Origin: an uncultured Bacteroidales bacterium
GTDB lineage: Bacteria > Bacteroidota > Bacteroidia > Bacteroidales > UBA932
Assembly: GCA_944326265.1 (NCBI GenBank)
Contig: CALVDE010000003.1
Location: 1 to 64,000, forward strand
Reading direction: 5' to 3'
Length of the DNA: 64,000 bases
The notes below the pieces were generated by a model, which worked only from the letters and a program-made list of their open reading frames with translations, was not told the origin of the DNA and made no database searches. Below are positions 16,218 through 23,702 of the stretch, one piece after another. The stretch's first letter is position 1. Every line of letters starts with the position of its first letter. The translations under genes and the position numbers were made by a program.

Positions 16218-16257
16218 TTTCACCTTCCCGTAACAGCTTTTTAACCGTTTCGTAACA
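16218..16257 (-). promoter_or_regulatory. Pho-box-like array (four 7-mers on an 11-bp period)
   Basis: Reading the plus strand, TTTCACC (16218), CGTAACA (16229), TTTAACC (16240) and CGTAACA (16251) start exactly 11 bases apart with 4-base spacers. PhoB boxes in E. coli and PhoP boxes in Bacillus have this 7+4 architecture, and the core TAAC resembles the Bacillus TTAACA unit. Placed just upstream of the pstS promoter it is very likely the binding site of a PhoB-type response regulator. The regulator gene is not in this window. Confidence 0.65.
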
Positions 16258-16620
16258 TCCGCCGCCGTCGATATGTCCTACCCGGTTCACACATTGCTTT
16301 TCATCTTGCCGAATAACGGCATGCACGAGCATCCCTGCTCGCTCACGATTTCCTCATCGGCTATCCCGTTTGCTGCATAACGGTATGCACGAGCATTCCC
16401 TAACAGCACAAGTCGCTTATTTACAACCCATTATCTTTATCAGAGATGGATTTCGCCCCTTTTAAGACCTCGAAATCCATCACCGCAAAGCATAATATCT
16501 TGATTAATTGTGTCTTAGACTAAAACAGGATGCCTGCACTTTCCGTGCTTTCAACCCTGCCGCACATTCACTGCCTACTATTTCACCACATTCAGGTACC
16601 CCCACACCCGACCGGCAACT
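16258..16620. other. Intergenic stretch with a near-identical 24/25-base direct repeat
   Basis: No gene is supported between the pst promoter and mutT. Two near-identical copies, 16313-16336 and 16377-16401, share ATAACGG, then TATGCAC or CATGCAC, then GAGCAT and CCCT, and start 64 bases apart. The rest has no hairpin with a T-run and no coding potential that I trust; short open frames here lack a start site and family. Confidence 0.5.
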
Positions 16621-17016
16621 CTACAGACATTCTTTTATCAAAGGCAGAATCTGCAAATCGGCAGGCAGCCAGTCCACCGACTCCAGCCCGTCCGCCGACA
16701 GCCACCTGGCCGACTCATGCTCCTTGAGTTCCAGAGTCCCCGACACCACACTGCACATATAGCAGTGCATCGTCAGGTGAAATGCCGGATAGTCGTACTC
16801 CACCGTGCAGAGCAACTTTCCGACGGCAATCTCCGTGTCCAGCTCCTCCCGGATCTCCCTGTGCAGAGCCTCCTCCCTGCTCTCCCCGGCCTCCACCTTA
16901 CCACCGGGAAACTCCCACATATCCTTGAACTCCCCGTACCCCCTCTGCGTCGCAAATATCCGCCCACCGTCCTCAATGACCGCCGCCACCACCTCTATCC
17001 TCTTCCGATTTTCCAT
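16621..17016 (-). CDS. mutT: MutT-type Nudix hydrolase (8-oxo-dGTP diphosphatase)
   Basis: 131 residues, MutT length. The Nudix box lies at 39-61: Gly39 ... Glu44 ... REIREEL with the metal-binding glutamates. The FPGGK element precedes it and the N-terminal strand VVAAVIEDGGRIFATQRG is MutT-like. It would clear 8-oxo-dGTP; the NADH-type SQPWPFxS motif is absent. It sits 24 bases downstream of the last methyltransferase gene, possibly read from the same transcript. Confidence 0.9.
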   Translation of the reverse strand: MENRKRIEVVAAVIEDGGRIFATQRGYGEFKDMWEFPGGKVEAGESREEALHREIREELDTEIAVGKLLCTVEYDYPAFHLTMHCYMCSVVSGTLELKEHESARWLSADGLESVDWLPADLQILPLIKECL

Positions 17017-17040
17017 ATCAAATTAGACAAATGCCTCAAA

Positions 17041-18015
17041 TTATTGACATTTCAATGCGTTTGCTACCGAATTTGCAATATACCACATCATTACAGGCGG
17101 AACTGCATTCCCTATTGCTTTGTACTGCCTGGCTTCTGACACAGATGAGATTTTGAAAGTATCCGGAAAAGATTGTATTCTTGCCGCTTCTTTTGGCGTA
17201 AGGCGTCGGTACCTACCATTAACAAACAAAACCGGGTCCGTTGAGTTCAGGCTGACCTTTGCCAAGTGTGAACTTATGGTATTGCAAGGTAATTCAGGAT
17301 CTTGTATACGTCCCTTATTCATCTTTTCACGCACATTCATCATTCCTTCAACCGCTTTATCACTGAAATACCATTTTTCCTCATTATCTGCCGCTAAGTC
17401 CAGCACTTCTTTCAGAATATGCTTTGTTTTAGCTGATTTTGGAAATTCAAAATTCTCAAATTGTTCTTTATCTCTAAATCCTACAATCAAAACCCTTTCC
17501 CTTTTCTGAGGAACGCCATAATCATATGATGACAGAAGTTTATACGCAATATGATAGCCTGCATTTTCAAACTCCTTGACAATCATTGGAAACGCCATGC
17601 CCTTATTTGCAGACAACAACCCTTTTACGTTTTCAGCTATGAATGCTTTAGGTTGTTTTTCTTTAAGGATTCGCACCATCTCAAAAAATAATTTTCCTCT
17701 TTCATCTTTATAGCCAAGCCGTGGAGGATTCTGAGCAGAGATCGAAAACGACTGACACGGAAAGCCACCTATTAACAAATCAAAATCCGGAAGACTCACC
17801 GTATCCAACACTCTGACATCTGCAACATCGCACTTAGTGTCAAAATTATCATTATATATTCTTGTACAATACATGTCATTATCTACTGCTTTAACTATCT
17901 CATATGGTAGTTTATGGTAATATCTACCAAGAAAGTCAAAGCCTCCTAACAGCCCAAGATCCATTCCTCCGCAACCACAGAACAGTGAAACTACTTTCAT
18001 CTTCATTGTTGCCAT
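17041..18015 (-). CDS. C5-cytosine DNA methyltransferase (second of the R-M operon)
   Basis: 324 residues with the ordered C5-MTase motifs: I VSLFCGCGGMDLG, IV GGFPCQSFS with the catalytic Cys, VI AENVKGLL, VIII PQKRERVLIVGF, IX AARIQSFPDTF and X AIGNAVPP. It makes 5-methylcytosine; the recognition sequence is set by the variable region between VIII and IX (about 185-260) and cannot be read. It overlaps the nuclease-like gene by 13 bases unless the internal Met at 18000 (MKVVSLF) is used. Clearly AT-richer than mutT and pst, suggesting transfer. Confidence 0.93.
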   Translation of the reverse strand: MATMKMKVVSLFCGCGGMDLGLLGGFDFLGRYYHKLPYEIVKAVDNDMYCTRIYNDNFDTKCDVADVRVLDTVSLPDFDLLIGGFPCQSFSISAQNPPRLGYKDERGKLFFEMVRILKEKQPKAFIAENVKGLLSANKGMAFPMIVKEFENAGYHIAYKLLSSYDYGVPQKRERVLIVGFRDKEQFENFEFPKSAKTKHILKEVLDLAADNEEKWYFSDKAVEGMMNVREKMNKGRIQDPELPCNTISSHLAKVSLNSTDPVLFVNGRYRRLTPKEAARIQSFPDTFKISSVSEARQYKAIGNAVPPVMMWYIANSVANALKCQ

Positions 18016-19418
18016 ATTTTCAACCTAACTTTTTCACAAACATCTTCTGAAAATCCCAAATCTGCGCCATCTCTCGGAATCATAGTAATTTTATCATTTT
18101 TATACATAGAAACGGGATCTTTTAGTATGTAAAGATACATCTCACCAGTGCTTATCATTAAGCGATAAATAAAATAATGCTCTTTAAGCGTAGATGCCGA
18201 CTCCCATTCATTAGTAGTAAGATGCACACTAAAATAATGCAGTTTATTTTTACTAATAGTACTTTTTACCTCTATATATCTTTTCGTTTTATCCGGCGTT
18301 CCCTCCAGGCTCTGAATATCATAACCAACTGCATACGATGTTGGTATTTTCTTTATCAGATGAATAAAATCTTTCAATCCACATTCTATCGCTCTCATTT
18401 TCTCATGACCGACAACCAATGTCTCACCGATATCGCCAATGTCCTTTGTCCTTACATCTTCCAATGTAAAAAGTCCCAATATTTTCTCATTTAAGACCTC
18501 AGAATATTCTAACGGCGAAGATTCTTTAACAAACTCAGAGATATCCGTATTAAATGAATGAGGATCCACATTCGCATTCACATATTCAAACCAGTTGTGA
18601 CGAATTTCTTCTATTTCATGAAGCTCGTAGGGCCTTCCGTAAAATTCATCATAACCATCGAACCATGTATCAGAGATAATCAATGATGATATTGTCTCTG
18701 CTTCCAGGCCATTAAGAGAGTAATATCCATGATTTTCTCTCAGGAGATTTGCCAACACCATGTAATCTAAAATATCTCCGGCATATCTAATGATGTCACC
18801 TCTTGTATCATAATCAACTTTATGATTTCTATTATACATTATAAGATCCACCACTTCTGCCGGATTACGATTATCTCTAGTGACTCTTAAATCATTAAAA
18901 ATACAATGAGCTGCCTCAGCTTTTGTAATTGAGAATAATTTACCGCTGTCCTTAAGTCTTTCGTTTCCGCAAATCAGGAGTGATGCTATGTATTTAGCCG
19001 GCTTGAATTTCACACCGTTTTCTATCAACGGCCTTATTTCATGAGCCTTAAGGTGCCCTCCAGGGTATTGAAAAGTAAGGAGATAGTATTTAAAAAATTG
19101 TATCAAATCCTGTTGCTTGGCGAGAAGTTTTGCGACCTTGCCCGTAACAGTCTTATCCTGCTGCTTGTCTTCTATATAAAATCCGAACAATGAGGATATT
19201 TCTGTTCTCCAATTATTTATTGTCTTCAATTCCTTACTTTCATTGCCCGGATACAGCATTATTGCCTTATTAAAGGATTTGCTGTATTCTGCAACTGTTC
19301 CATCAGGAATTTTTGCACATTCCTGAGCCATATACAATAATACATTCTCCACATCATTCTTAAACCTAGGACGGATATGATGAATTCGTAGATAATAATT
19401 GCCGGGAACACTATACAT
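18003..19418 (-). CDS. Putative restriction endonuclease with DUF3883-like nuclease domain
   Basis: 471 residues. Residues 1-320 are an unrecognised helical part. The C-terminal 130 residues look like a DUF3883/PD-(D/E)XK nuclease: GDIGETLVVGHEKMRAI (acidic helix), AVGYDIQSLEG (the D of the active site) and RYIEVKST (the ExK). It lies between the two C5-methyltransferase genes, 6 bases after the first and overlapping the second, which is the position of a restriction subunit. AT-rich like the rest of the operon. Confidence 0.8.
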   Translation of the reverse strand: MYSVPGNYYLRIHHIRPRFKNDVENVLLYMAQECAKIPDGTVAEYSKSFNKAIMLYPGNESKELKTINNWRTEISSLFGFYIEDKQQDKTVTGKVAKLLAKQQDLIQFFKYYLLTFQYPGGHLKAHEIRPLIENGVKFKPAKYIASLLICGNERLKDSGKLFSITKAEAAHCIFNDLRVTRDNRNPAEVVDLIMYNRNHKVDYDTRGDIIRYAGDILDYMVLANLLRENHGYYSLNGLEAETISSLIISDTWFDGYDEFYGRPYELHEIEEIRHNWFEYVNANVDPHSFNTDISEFVKESSPLEYSEVLNEKILGLFTLEDVRTKDIGDIGETLVVGHEKMRAIECGLKDFIHLIKKIPTSYAVGYDIQSLEGTPDKTKRYIEVKSTISKNKLHYFSVHLTTNEWESASTLKEHYFIYRLMISTGEMYLYILKDPVSMYKNDKITMIPRDGADLGFSEDVCEKVRLKIWQQ

Positions 19419-19424
19419 ATTTTA

Positions 19425-20456
19425 TTATTGTTCTAATACATTACTTATTTCCGCAGCTATCGCAGCAGCCATTAAAGGAGGAACAGCATTACCGACTTGC
19501 CTATATTGACTCGTCTTACTTTTCAAAAATATATAATCGTCCGGAAATGACTGTATCCTCGCACACTCCCTTACAGTCGGCACCCGATTATACTTATAAT
19601 GAAAATGATGCCTGTGTCCTGTGTCTATAGTCAAACTGGGTTTTTGACTATTTAAACGAGTCCATGCTATGTGTACGTTGCGAATACCTTGAAATTCTTC
19701 TGGCAAATTTTTATAATTACCGCCATCGGGGACCATTGATATGATCTTTATTGTCTTATCATTATGCACAGTAACTTCATGATTGTATATTCCCAAAGAG
19801 TTTGAACGGGCCCATTTTTGATAATCACTGTTTGCTGAATTTGGATAAAGTGACGCATCAGGAAGAGATCTCTCCGGCAAATCAGAAATAGCCTGAGAAG
19901 TTGAGACATTATATCCAAAACTTTTAGGAAATTCAAAAACTCCTTTTTTGACTCCTACAAAAATTGCCCTACGCCGATTTTGAGGCACACCATAATCTGA
20001 TGCCAAGAGCACTTTATAATCAACCGTATAACCTAATGATGTAAAATCTTTCACTATGGACTCTTTTACCGCTCCTTGGCCTATGGACAAAATATTGGGA
20101 ACATTTTCCATCACAAACGCCCTTGGAGAATAGTACCTTACAAAAGATACAAACGACTTATACAGTTTGTTTCTTACATCATCAACTATTCTTTTCCCCG
20201 CAACAGAAAAACCTTGACATGGAGGTCCGCCTATTATAAGATCTACATTATGCAGATTATACGTTTGGGCAACATCTTCCACATTGATACTTGACAAGTC
20301 TGCGCACAATGTTCTGACATCCGGATTATTGTACCTATATGTGTCAAGAGCATCTTGCCAGTTATCTACTGCCAATACAGGCCTGAATCCGGCCATTTCA
20401 AACCCCTTTGACATTCCGCCTGCGCCACAAAATAAATCAATAAATGTCATACTCAC
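19425..20456 (-). CDS. C5-cytosine DNA methyltransferase (first of the R-M operon)
   Basis: 343 residues. Motif I FIDLFCGAGGMSKG, IV GGPPCQGFSVAG (catalytic Cys), VI MENVPNIL, VIII PQNRRRAIFVG, IX ECARIQSFPDDY, X QVGNAVPP. Its target-recognition region (about 185-275) is different from that of the second enzyme, so the two presumably methylate different sequences or the two strands of an asymmetric site. Its ATG overlaps the stop of the Mrr-like gene by 4 bases, so the operon is translationally coupled. Confidence 0.95.
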   Translation of the reverse strand: MSMTFIDLFCGAGGMSKGFEMAGFRPVLAVDNWQDALDTYRYNNPDVRTLCADLSSINVEDVAQTYNLHNVDLIIGGPPCQGFSVAGKRIVDDVRNKLYKSFVSFVRYYSPRAFVMENVPNILSIGQGAVKESIVKDFTSLGYTVDYKVLLASDYGVPQNRRRAIFVGVKKGVFEFPKSFGYNVSTSQAISDLPERSLPDASLYPNSANSDYQKWARSNSLGIYNHEVTVHNDKTIKIISMVPDGGNYKNLPEEFQGIRNVHIAWTRLNSQKPSLTIDTGHRHHFHYKYNRVPTVRECARIQSFPDDYIFLKSKTSQYRQVGNAVPPLMAAAIAAEISNVLEQ

Positions 20457-21370
20457 TCTTCATTGAAAAAATCCGAATCGATTCGCTTTATCTCGTACAC
20501 CTGCTTAACACTAACTCCTATATTGTAATCAATCATATAATTTGCCAACTTTGCACCATCAATTAAGACTATTTTAATGTTTGATGACGGAAGATACTCA
20601 AGAGCATCTTTTGTAAATGATGATGTAGTAATAAAAATACCTTTGGTGGCACCTTTGCCTGACAATGCTCCTACAAAACTTTGAATCTCTTTTCTTCCGA
20701 CAACCCCTGAGTCATATCGTTTAGCCTGGACATATATTTTATCAAGACCCAATCTATCTTCTTTAATCACACCATCTATTCCTTCATCTCTACTATATTG
20801 AGTAACATTTGCCGCATCTTCAAAACTTCCTCCGTATCCCATTGCGACCAATAACCTTATCACCAATTTTTCAAAAAACTTAGGAGATTGACGCTTAACA
20901 TAAATCAATAATTCGTCTGCCAATGTTTCACTTATTACATTATATGCATCTGACATTTTTTCGCTCGGAGTCTTTTCTTCAAGCGACATTTGTTCGTCTT
21001 GCGGCATCTGTGACAGCTGCCCATGCTTCTTTTTTGTTGAAAAATCTATAAATTCCGGATATTGAGACAATATTTTTTTGTCTATATAAGATGGCGATGT
21101 AGAAAGAAGCTCACTCCCTCTATCTGTTATTTTATATGTTCCTCTCTTTACAGACTCAACCAACAGGGCTTTACGCATATATGTTCCTGACCACTGGGTT
21201 CTATCATATAATTTAGTGTTGTTGCCCTTCTTTGTACGCTCTTCACGGTCCTCTCTTGACAATTTAAAATAATGAGCACAATAGTCTGTCAATTCTGACA
21301 TTGTATGCTCCTTACCATCTTTTAAGCACAAAAGATATGGCAACATGAATGATTCAAAATTAGGTACCAT
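20453..21370 (-). CDS. Mrr-like restriction endonuclease
   Basis: 305 residues from ATG 21370 (MVPNFESFMLPYLL), preceded by AAGG; an upstream TTG extension is rejected because it would begin next to the promoter. Residues 1-90 form the Mrr_N winged helix (LPYLLCLKDGKEHTMSELTDY). Residues 150-285 form the Mrr catalytic domain: MGYGGSFEDAANVTQYSRDEGIDGVI (active-site D), KIYVQAKRY (the QxK form of ExK), and FVGALSGKGATKGIFITTSSFT. Mrr proteins often cut methylated DNA (type IV), but in an operon with two methyltransferases it may be the cognate type II nuclease. Confidence 0.88.
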   Translation of the reverse strand: MVPNFESFMLPYLLCLKDGKEHTMSELTDYCAHYFKLSREDREERTKKGNNTKLYDRTQWSGTYMRKALLVESVKRGTYKITDRGSELLSTSPSYIDKKILSQYPEFIDFSTKKKHGQLSQMPQDEQMSLEEKTPSEKMSDAYNVISETLADELLIYVKRQSPKFFEKLVIRLLVAMGYGGSFEDAANVTQYSRDEGIDGVIKEDRLGLDKIYVQAKRYDSGVVGRKEIQSFVGALSGKGATKGIFITTSSFTKDALEYLPSSNIKIVLIDGAKLANYMIDYNIGVSVKQVYEIKRIDSDFFNEE

Positions 21371-21398
21371 CCTTAAAAGTTTATTCGTTGTCAAAATA

Positions 21399-21406
21399 CA
21401 AAAATA
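21399..21406 (-). promoter_or_regulatory. -7 box of the R-M operon
   Basis: TATTTTTG on the minus strand lies 29 bases upstream of the Mrr-like start codon. No matching -33 TTTG at canonical spacing was seen. Confidence 0.45.
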
Positions 21407-21603
21407 CGCAAAATAACATAACTCAAGACCTCTTTTTTCAAAAGTACTCTTACATCATCCCAAACTTTAATCACGTTAATTTAAACTAATGAACACCCGA
21501 CACCTTTCCTCTTTGTTATCTATTACAGGTCTAGTCGACAAAAAGTAGGATAAAATTTCTGCAAAGCATTGATTTTAATATCTTTGTGAAGATTATTACT
21601 GAT

Positions 21604-21735
21604 ATGGTTAAAAAAATGCTTTTTCTGCGGGTCTCCCAATGTGGCCAGGAACGGCCTGGTAGGCAGGGAACAACAATATAAATGCAAGAATTGCGGCCGC
21701 CAATTTTTAGGCGGTATCCGGCGTTACGGTTTCAC
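21604..21735 (+). pseudogene. Transposase remnant with zinc-ribbon (IS1-like N-terminus), frameshifted
   Basis: Starting from ATG 21604 (MVKK), a run of seven A bases is followed, in the +1 frame, by CFFCGSPNVARNGLVG and REQQYKCKNCGRQFLGG, the CxxC...CxxC zinc ribbon of IS1-family and related transposases. One base too many in the A-run breaks the frame. The homology stops around 21735 and later bases carry several stops in that frame. TATCTTTG at 21579-21586 would be its promoter. No terminal inverted repeats were found. Confidence 0.65.
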
Positions 21736-21738
21736 AAC

Positions 21739-21955
21739 GATGCGCCAATAACCGCCATGGTCAGCTCCTTCTCTGACAATGCTATTTGCATTTATATCGC
21801 ACGTTTGCTGACACCTATCTTTTCCGCCATTTTGTCTTGGGATATAGTACCGTCTGAAGTGATCAGTCCGAACGACTCCAGATACTTGTCGTTCCATTCC
21901 TGATGCGTCTGTTCGCGAAATGTATTGGTCTGTAATTGAGCGTTCGGGGTATCAG
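21739..21955 (-). pseudogene. Winged-helix remnant (end of an AlbA_2-type regulator?)
   Basis: On the minus strand the frame QEWNDKYLESFGLIT, SDGTISQDKMAEKIGVSKRAI, stop (21792-21794), MQIALSEKELTMAVIGAS reads like the C-terminal helix-turn-helix of an ATP-binding regulator interrupted by one TAA. No start codon or ATPase core lies upstream. Assignment to that family is tentative. The rest of 21407-22365 (including an open frame at 21920-22105 with no recognisable family) shows no supportable gene. Confidence 0.4.
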
Positions 21956-22365
21956 ACCATAGAACAAATGGTTACGCGGTTATTCGGATTACAGACTGAA
22001 CAGTGTGCCGGGACACGTATTTCTTTAAATGCGATCAGGGAGTGCTATAGCAAGGGTTGTCAGGAGTCGGCACATTATATCCATGACGAGTCTGTTATCC
22101 GATGACCCGTGCATTACGTTGTCAGACAGCAATGTATGAGGGAAGCTGGATAACAGACAATGCTGCGACACTCCTCAGTCTGTAAATCGGACACCTGACG
22201 CAAGTTTCCATGTAATAGAAAAAAACGTAAAACTGGGGATGAACAGACTGTGCAGTCAGAAGTCAGAAGTAAATTCAGTTCTTTTCAGCACCTGTGATTA
22301 ATGCATTGAGCAATTCCCACATATTTTTGCTTTTTATAAAAAGCATTTCAAAAATTCTCTAAAGT

Positions 22366-22887
22366 TTACTGCTCTGCCGCCAGCTTCTCATCAGTCCCGT
22401 CCTCTTCGCCCTGTACAGGGTAGTGCAAAGTCCGAGAAGGCCCGGCAGGGAGCTGGCGGTCGGCGAGGAAGATGTGGTAGAGGGTCTGCTCGAGCGACTC
22501 GAGGGTGCGCTGGCGGACGGAGGCGGGCCTGAGGCTGCACTCCCAAATGACTATCGTATGCCAGCCGAGGCGGGCGAGGGCCTGATAGTCACGGTGGTCA
22601 CGCTCGCGGTTGCGCTCTATCTTCGTGCGCCAGAAGTCTACGTTGGTCTTGGGGAGGCGGAAGTAGCGGCAGCCTTCGTGGCCATGCCAGAAGCAGCCGT
22701 TGACGAAGATGCATGTACGGTACTTGCGCAGGACGATGTCCGGGTGCCCGGGCAGGCGCGGGTGGTTGAGCCGGTAGCGGAAGCCGCGGGAGTGCAGCCA
22801 GCACCGGACGGTCATCTCGGGCTTGGTATCAGCCGAACGGATGGCCGCCATGTTCTTATGCCGCTGCTGAGGGGACATCGTATCCAT
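22366..22887 (-). CDS. vsr: Very short patch repair endonuclease Vsr
   Basis: 173 residues. It carries the full Vsr pattern: MSPQQRHKNMAAIRSADTKPE (start), GHPDIVLRKYRTCIFVNGCFWHGHEGC (catalytic Asp and the zinc/active-site His-Cys cluster) and TNVDFWRTKIERNRERD, then GWHTIVIWECSL. Vsr nicks T:G mismatches left by deamination of 5-methylcytosine and usually accompanies a C5 methyltransferase. It is on the same strand as the R-M operon but about 1 kb upstream, separated by degenerate DNA, and its DNA is strongly GC-rich where the operon is AT-rich, so the two have different histories. Confidence 0.95.
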   Translation of the reverse strand: MDTMSPQQRHKNMAAIRSADTKPEMTVRCWLHSRGFRYRLNHPRLPGHPDIVLRKYRTCIFVNGCFWHGHEGCRYFRLPKTNVDFWRTKIERNRERDHRDYQALARLGWHTIVIWECSLRPASVRQRTLESLEQTLYHIFLADRQLPAGPSRTLHYPVQGEEDGTDEKLAAEQ

Positions 22888-22924
22888 ACAGCGCGAATTT
22901 AGTAAAATTTACCGGACTTAAAGT

Positions 22925-23587
22925 CTATTTACGGATCTTGCGGCCACGGTAATACGTATTGAAGGCATCTTCCGCATAGCCGTCACGGGACACTTTGAAC
23001 GACAGCACCTTGGCTTCTATCTTCTCTCCGTTCCAATATACGCTGAACGAATCCTTGGCATATCCCCAGCCCAGACACTCAAAGGACATTGGCTTTGCGT
23101 CAGATATCTCCCGGCCGTTCCAATATACATTGAACGAATCCTTGGCATAGCCGTCTTCCAGAATCTCAAAACTGGTGACATGAGCACCGTCTATCTCACG
23201 GCCTCTGAAAAATGCATTGAAGTTGTCCTTGTAATAGCCGTCGTTGTCATACCTTCTGTAATCATTACCGCAACCATATCCACCATGTCCCGGGCGCATA
23301 CCGTCAGGAGAATAACTTGAAGCGAACTCGCTGGAGACGCGGAATGAAGACGGGTCTACATATTCCAGCACTTCCCCATATCTGTACACATGACGGCGGT
23401 CCTTGCCGTAACCGTAGCCGAGGTCCTCGAAAGTGGAGGCATCGGCTCCGCGTACATACATACCATCGTAATACACCTCGCTCTCAAGTCGGTCAATGGA
23501 ATATGACCCGTAACGCTGCGCCCGCAGAGAATAGGAGGCAACGAAAATCAGCGCAAGAACTGTGATTATTCTGATTCTGTTCTTCAT
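22925..23587 (-). CDS. DKNYY-repeat exported protein
   Basis: 220 residues with an N-terminal signal peptide (about 1-23, MKNRIRIITVLALIFVASYSLRA). The mature part consists of about six repeats of roughly 28 residues of the type YAKDSFNVYWNGREI, matching the DKNYY family of exported Bacteroidota/Fusobacteria proteins; function unknown. The lysine/aspartate pairs and the WNG/YRG turns recur regularly. Single-gene unit. Confidence 0.85.
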   Translation of the reverse strand: MKNRIRIITVLALIFVASYSLRAQRYGSYSIDRLESEVYYDGMYVRGADASTFEDLGYGYGKDRRHVYRYGEVLEYVDPSSFRVSSEFASSYSPDGMRPGHGGYGCGNDYRRYDNDGYYKDNFNAFFRGREIDGAHVTSFEILEDGYAKDSFNVYWNGREISDAKPMSFECLGWGYAKDSFSVYWNGEKIEAKVLSFKVSRDGYAEDAFNTYYRGRKIRK

Positions 23588-23670
23588 AATACTGTGGCTT
23601 TATTTCCTGTCTTTCAAATTCAGTGCCGAATTAATCCATATCAAAGTATAGGCGGTATCTTCATTTTTTG

Positions 23671-23678
23671 TAATTTTG
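23671..23678 (+). promoter_or_regulatory. -7 box of the MFS gene
   Basis: TAATTTTG, 24 bases upstream of ATG 23703. Because the box covers a TTG that could open a longer frame at 23676, it decides in favour of the ATG at 23703. Confidence 0.5.
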
Positions 23679-23702
23679 GAAGACAAAGCTAGACAGGTAC
23701 AG

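Noticed and set aside
16313-16401. Start of a CRISPR array
   Set aside because: Only two imperfect copies, no regular spacer series, and no cas genes in the window.
21604-21620. Programmed frameshift at the seven-A run of the transposase remnant
   Set aside because: The downstream frame ends after about 40 codons and lacks the catalytic part, so there is no product to make.
21920-22105. A 61-residue plus-strand frame (MYWSVIERSGYQTIEQ)
   Set aside because: No family, no ribosome-binding site, sits in degenerate DNA between the transposase remnant and vsr.
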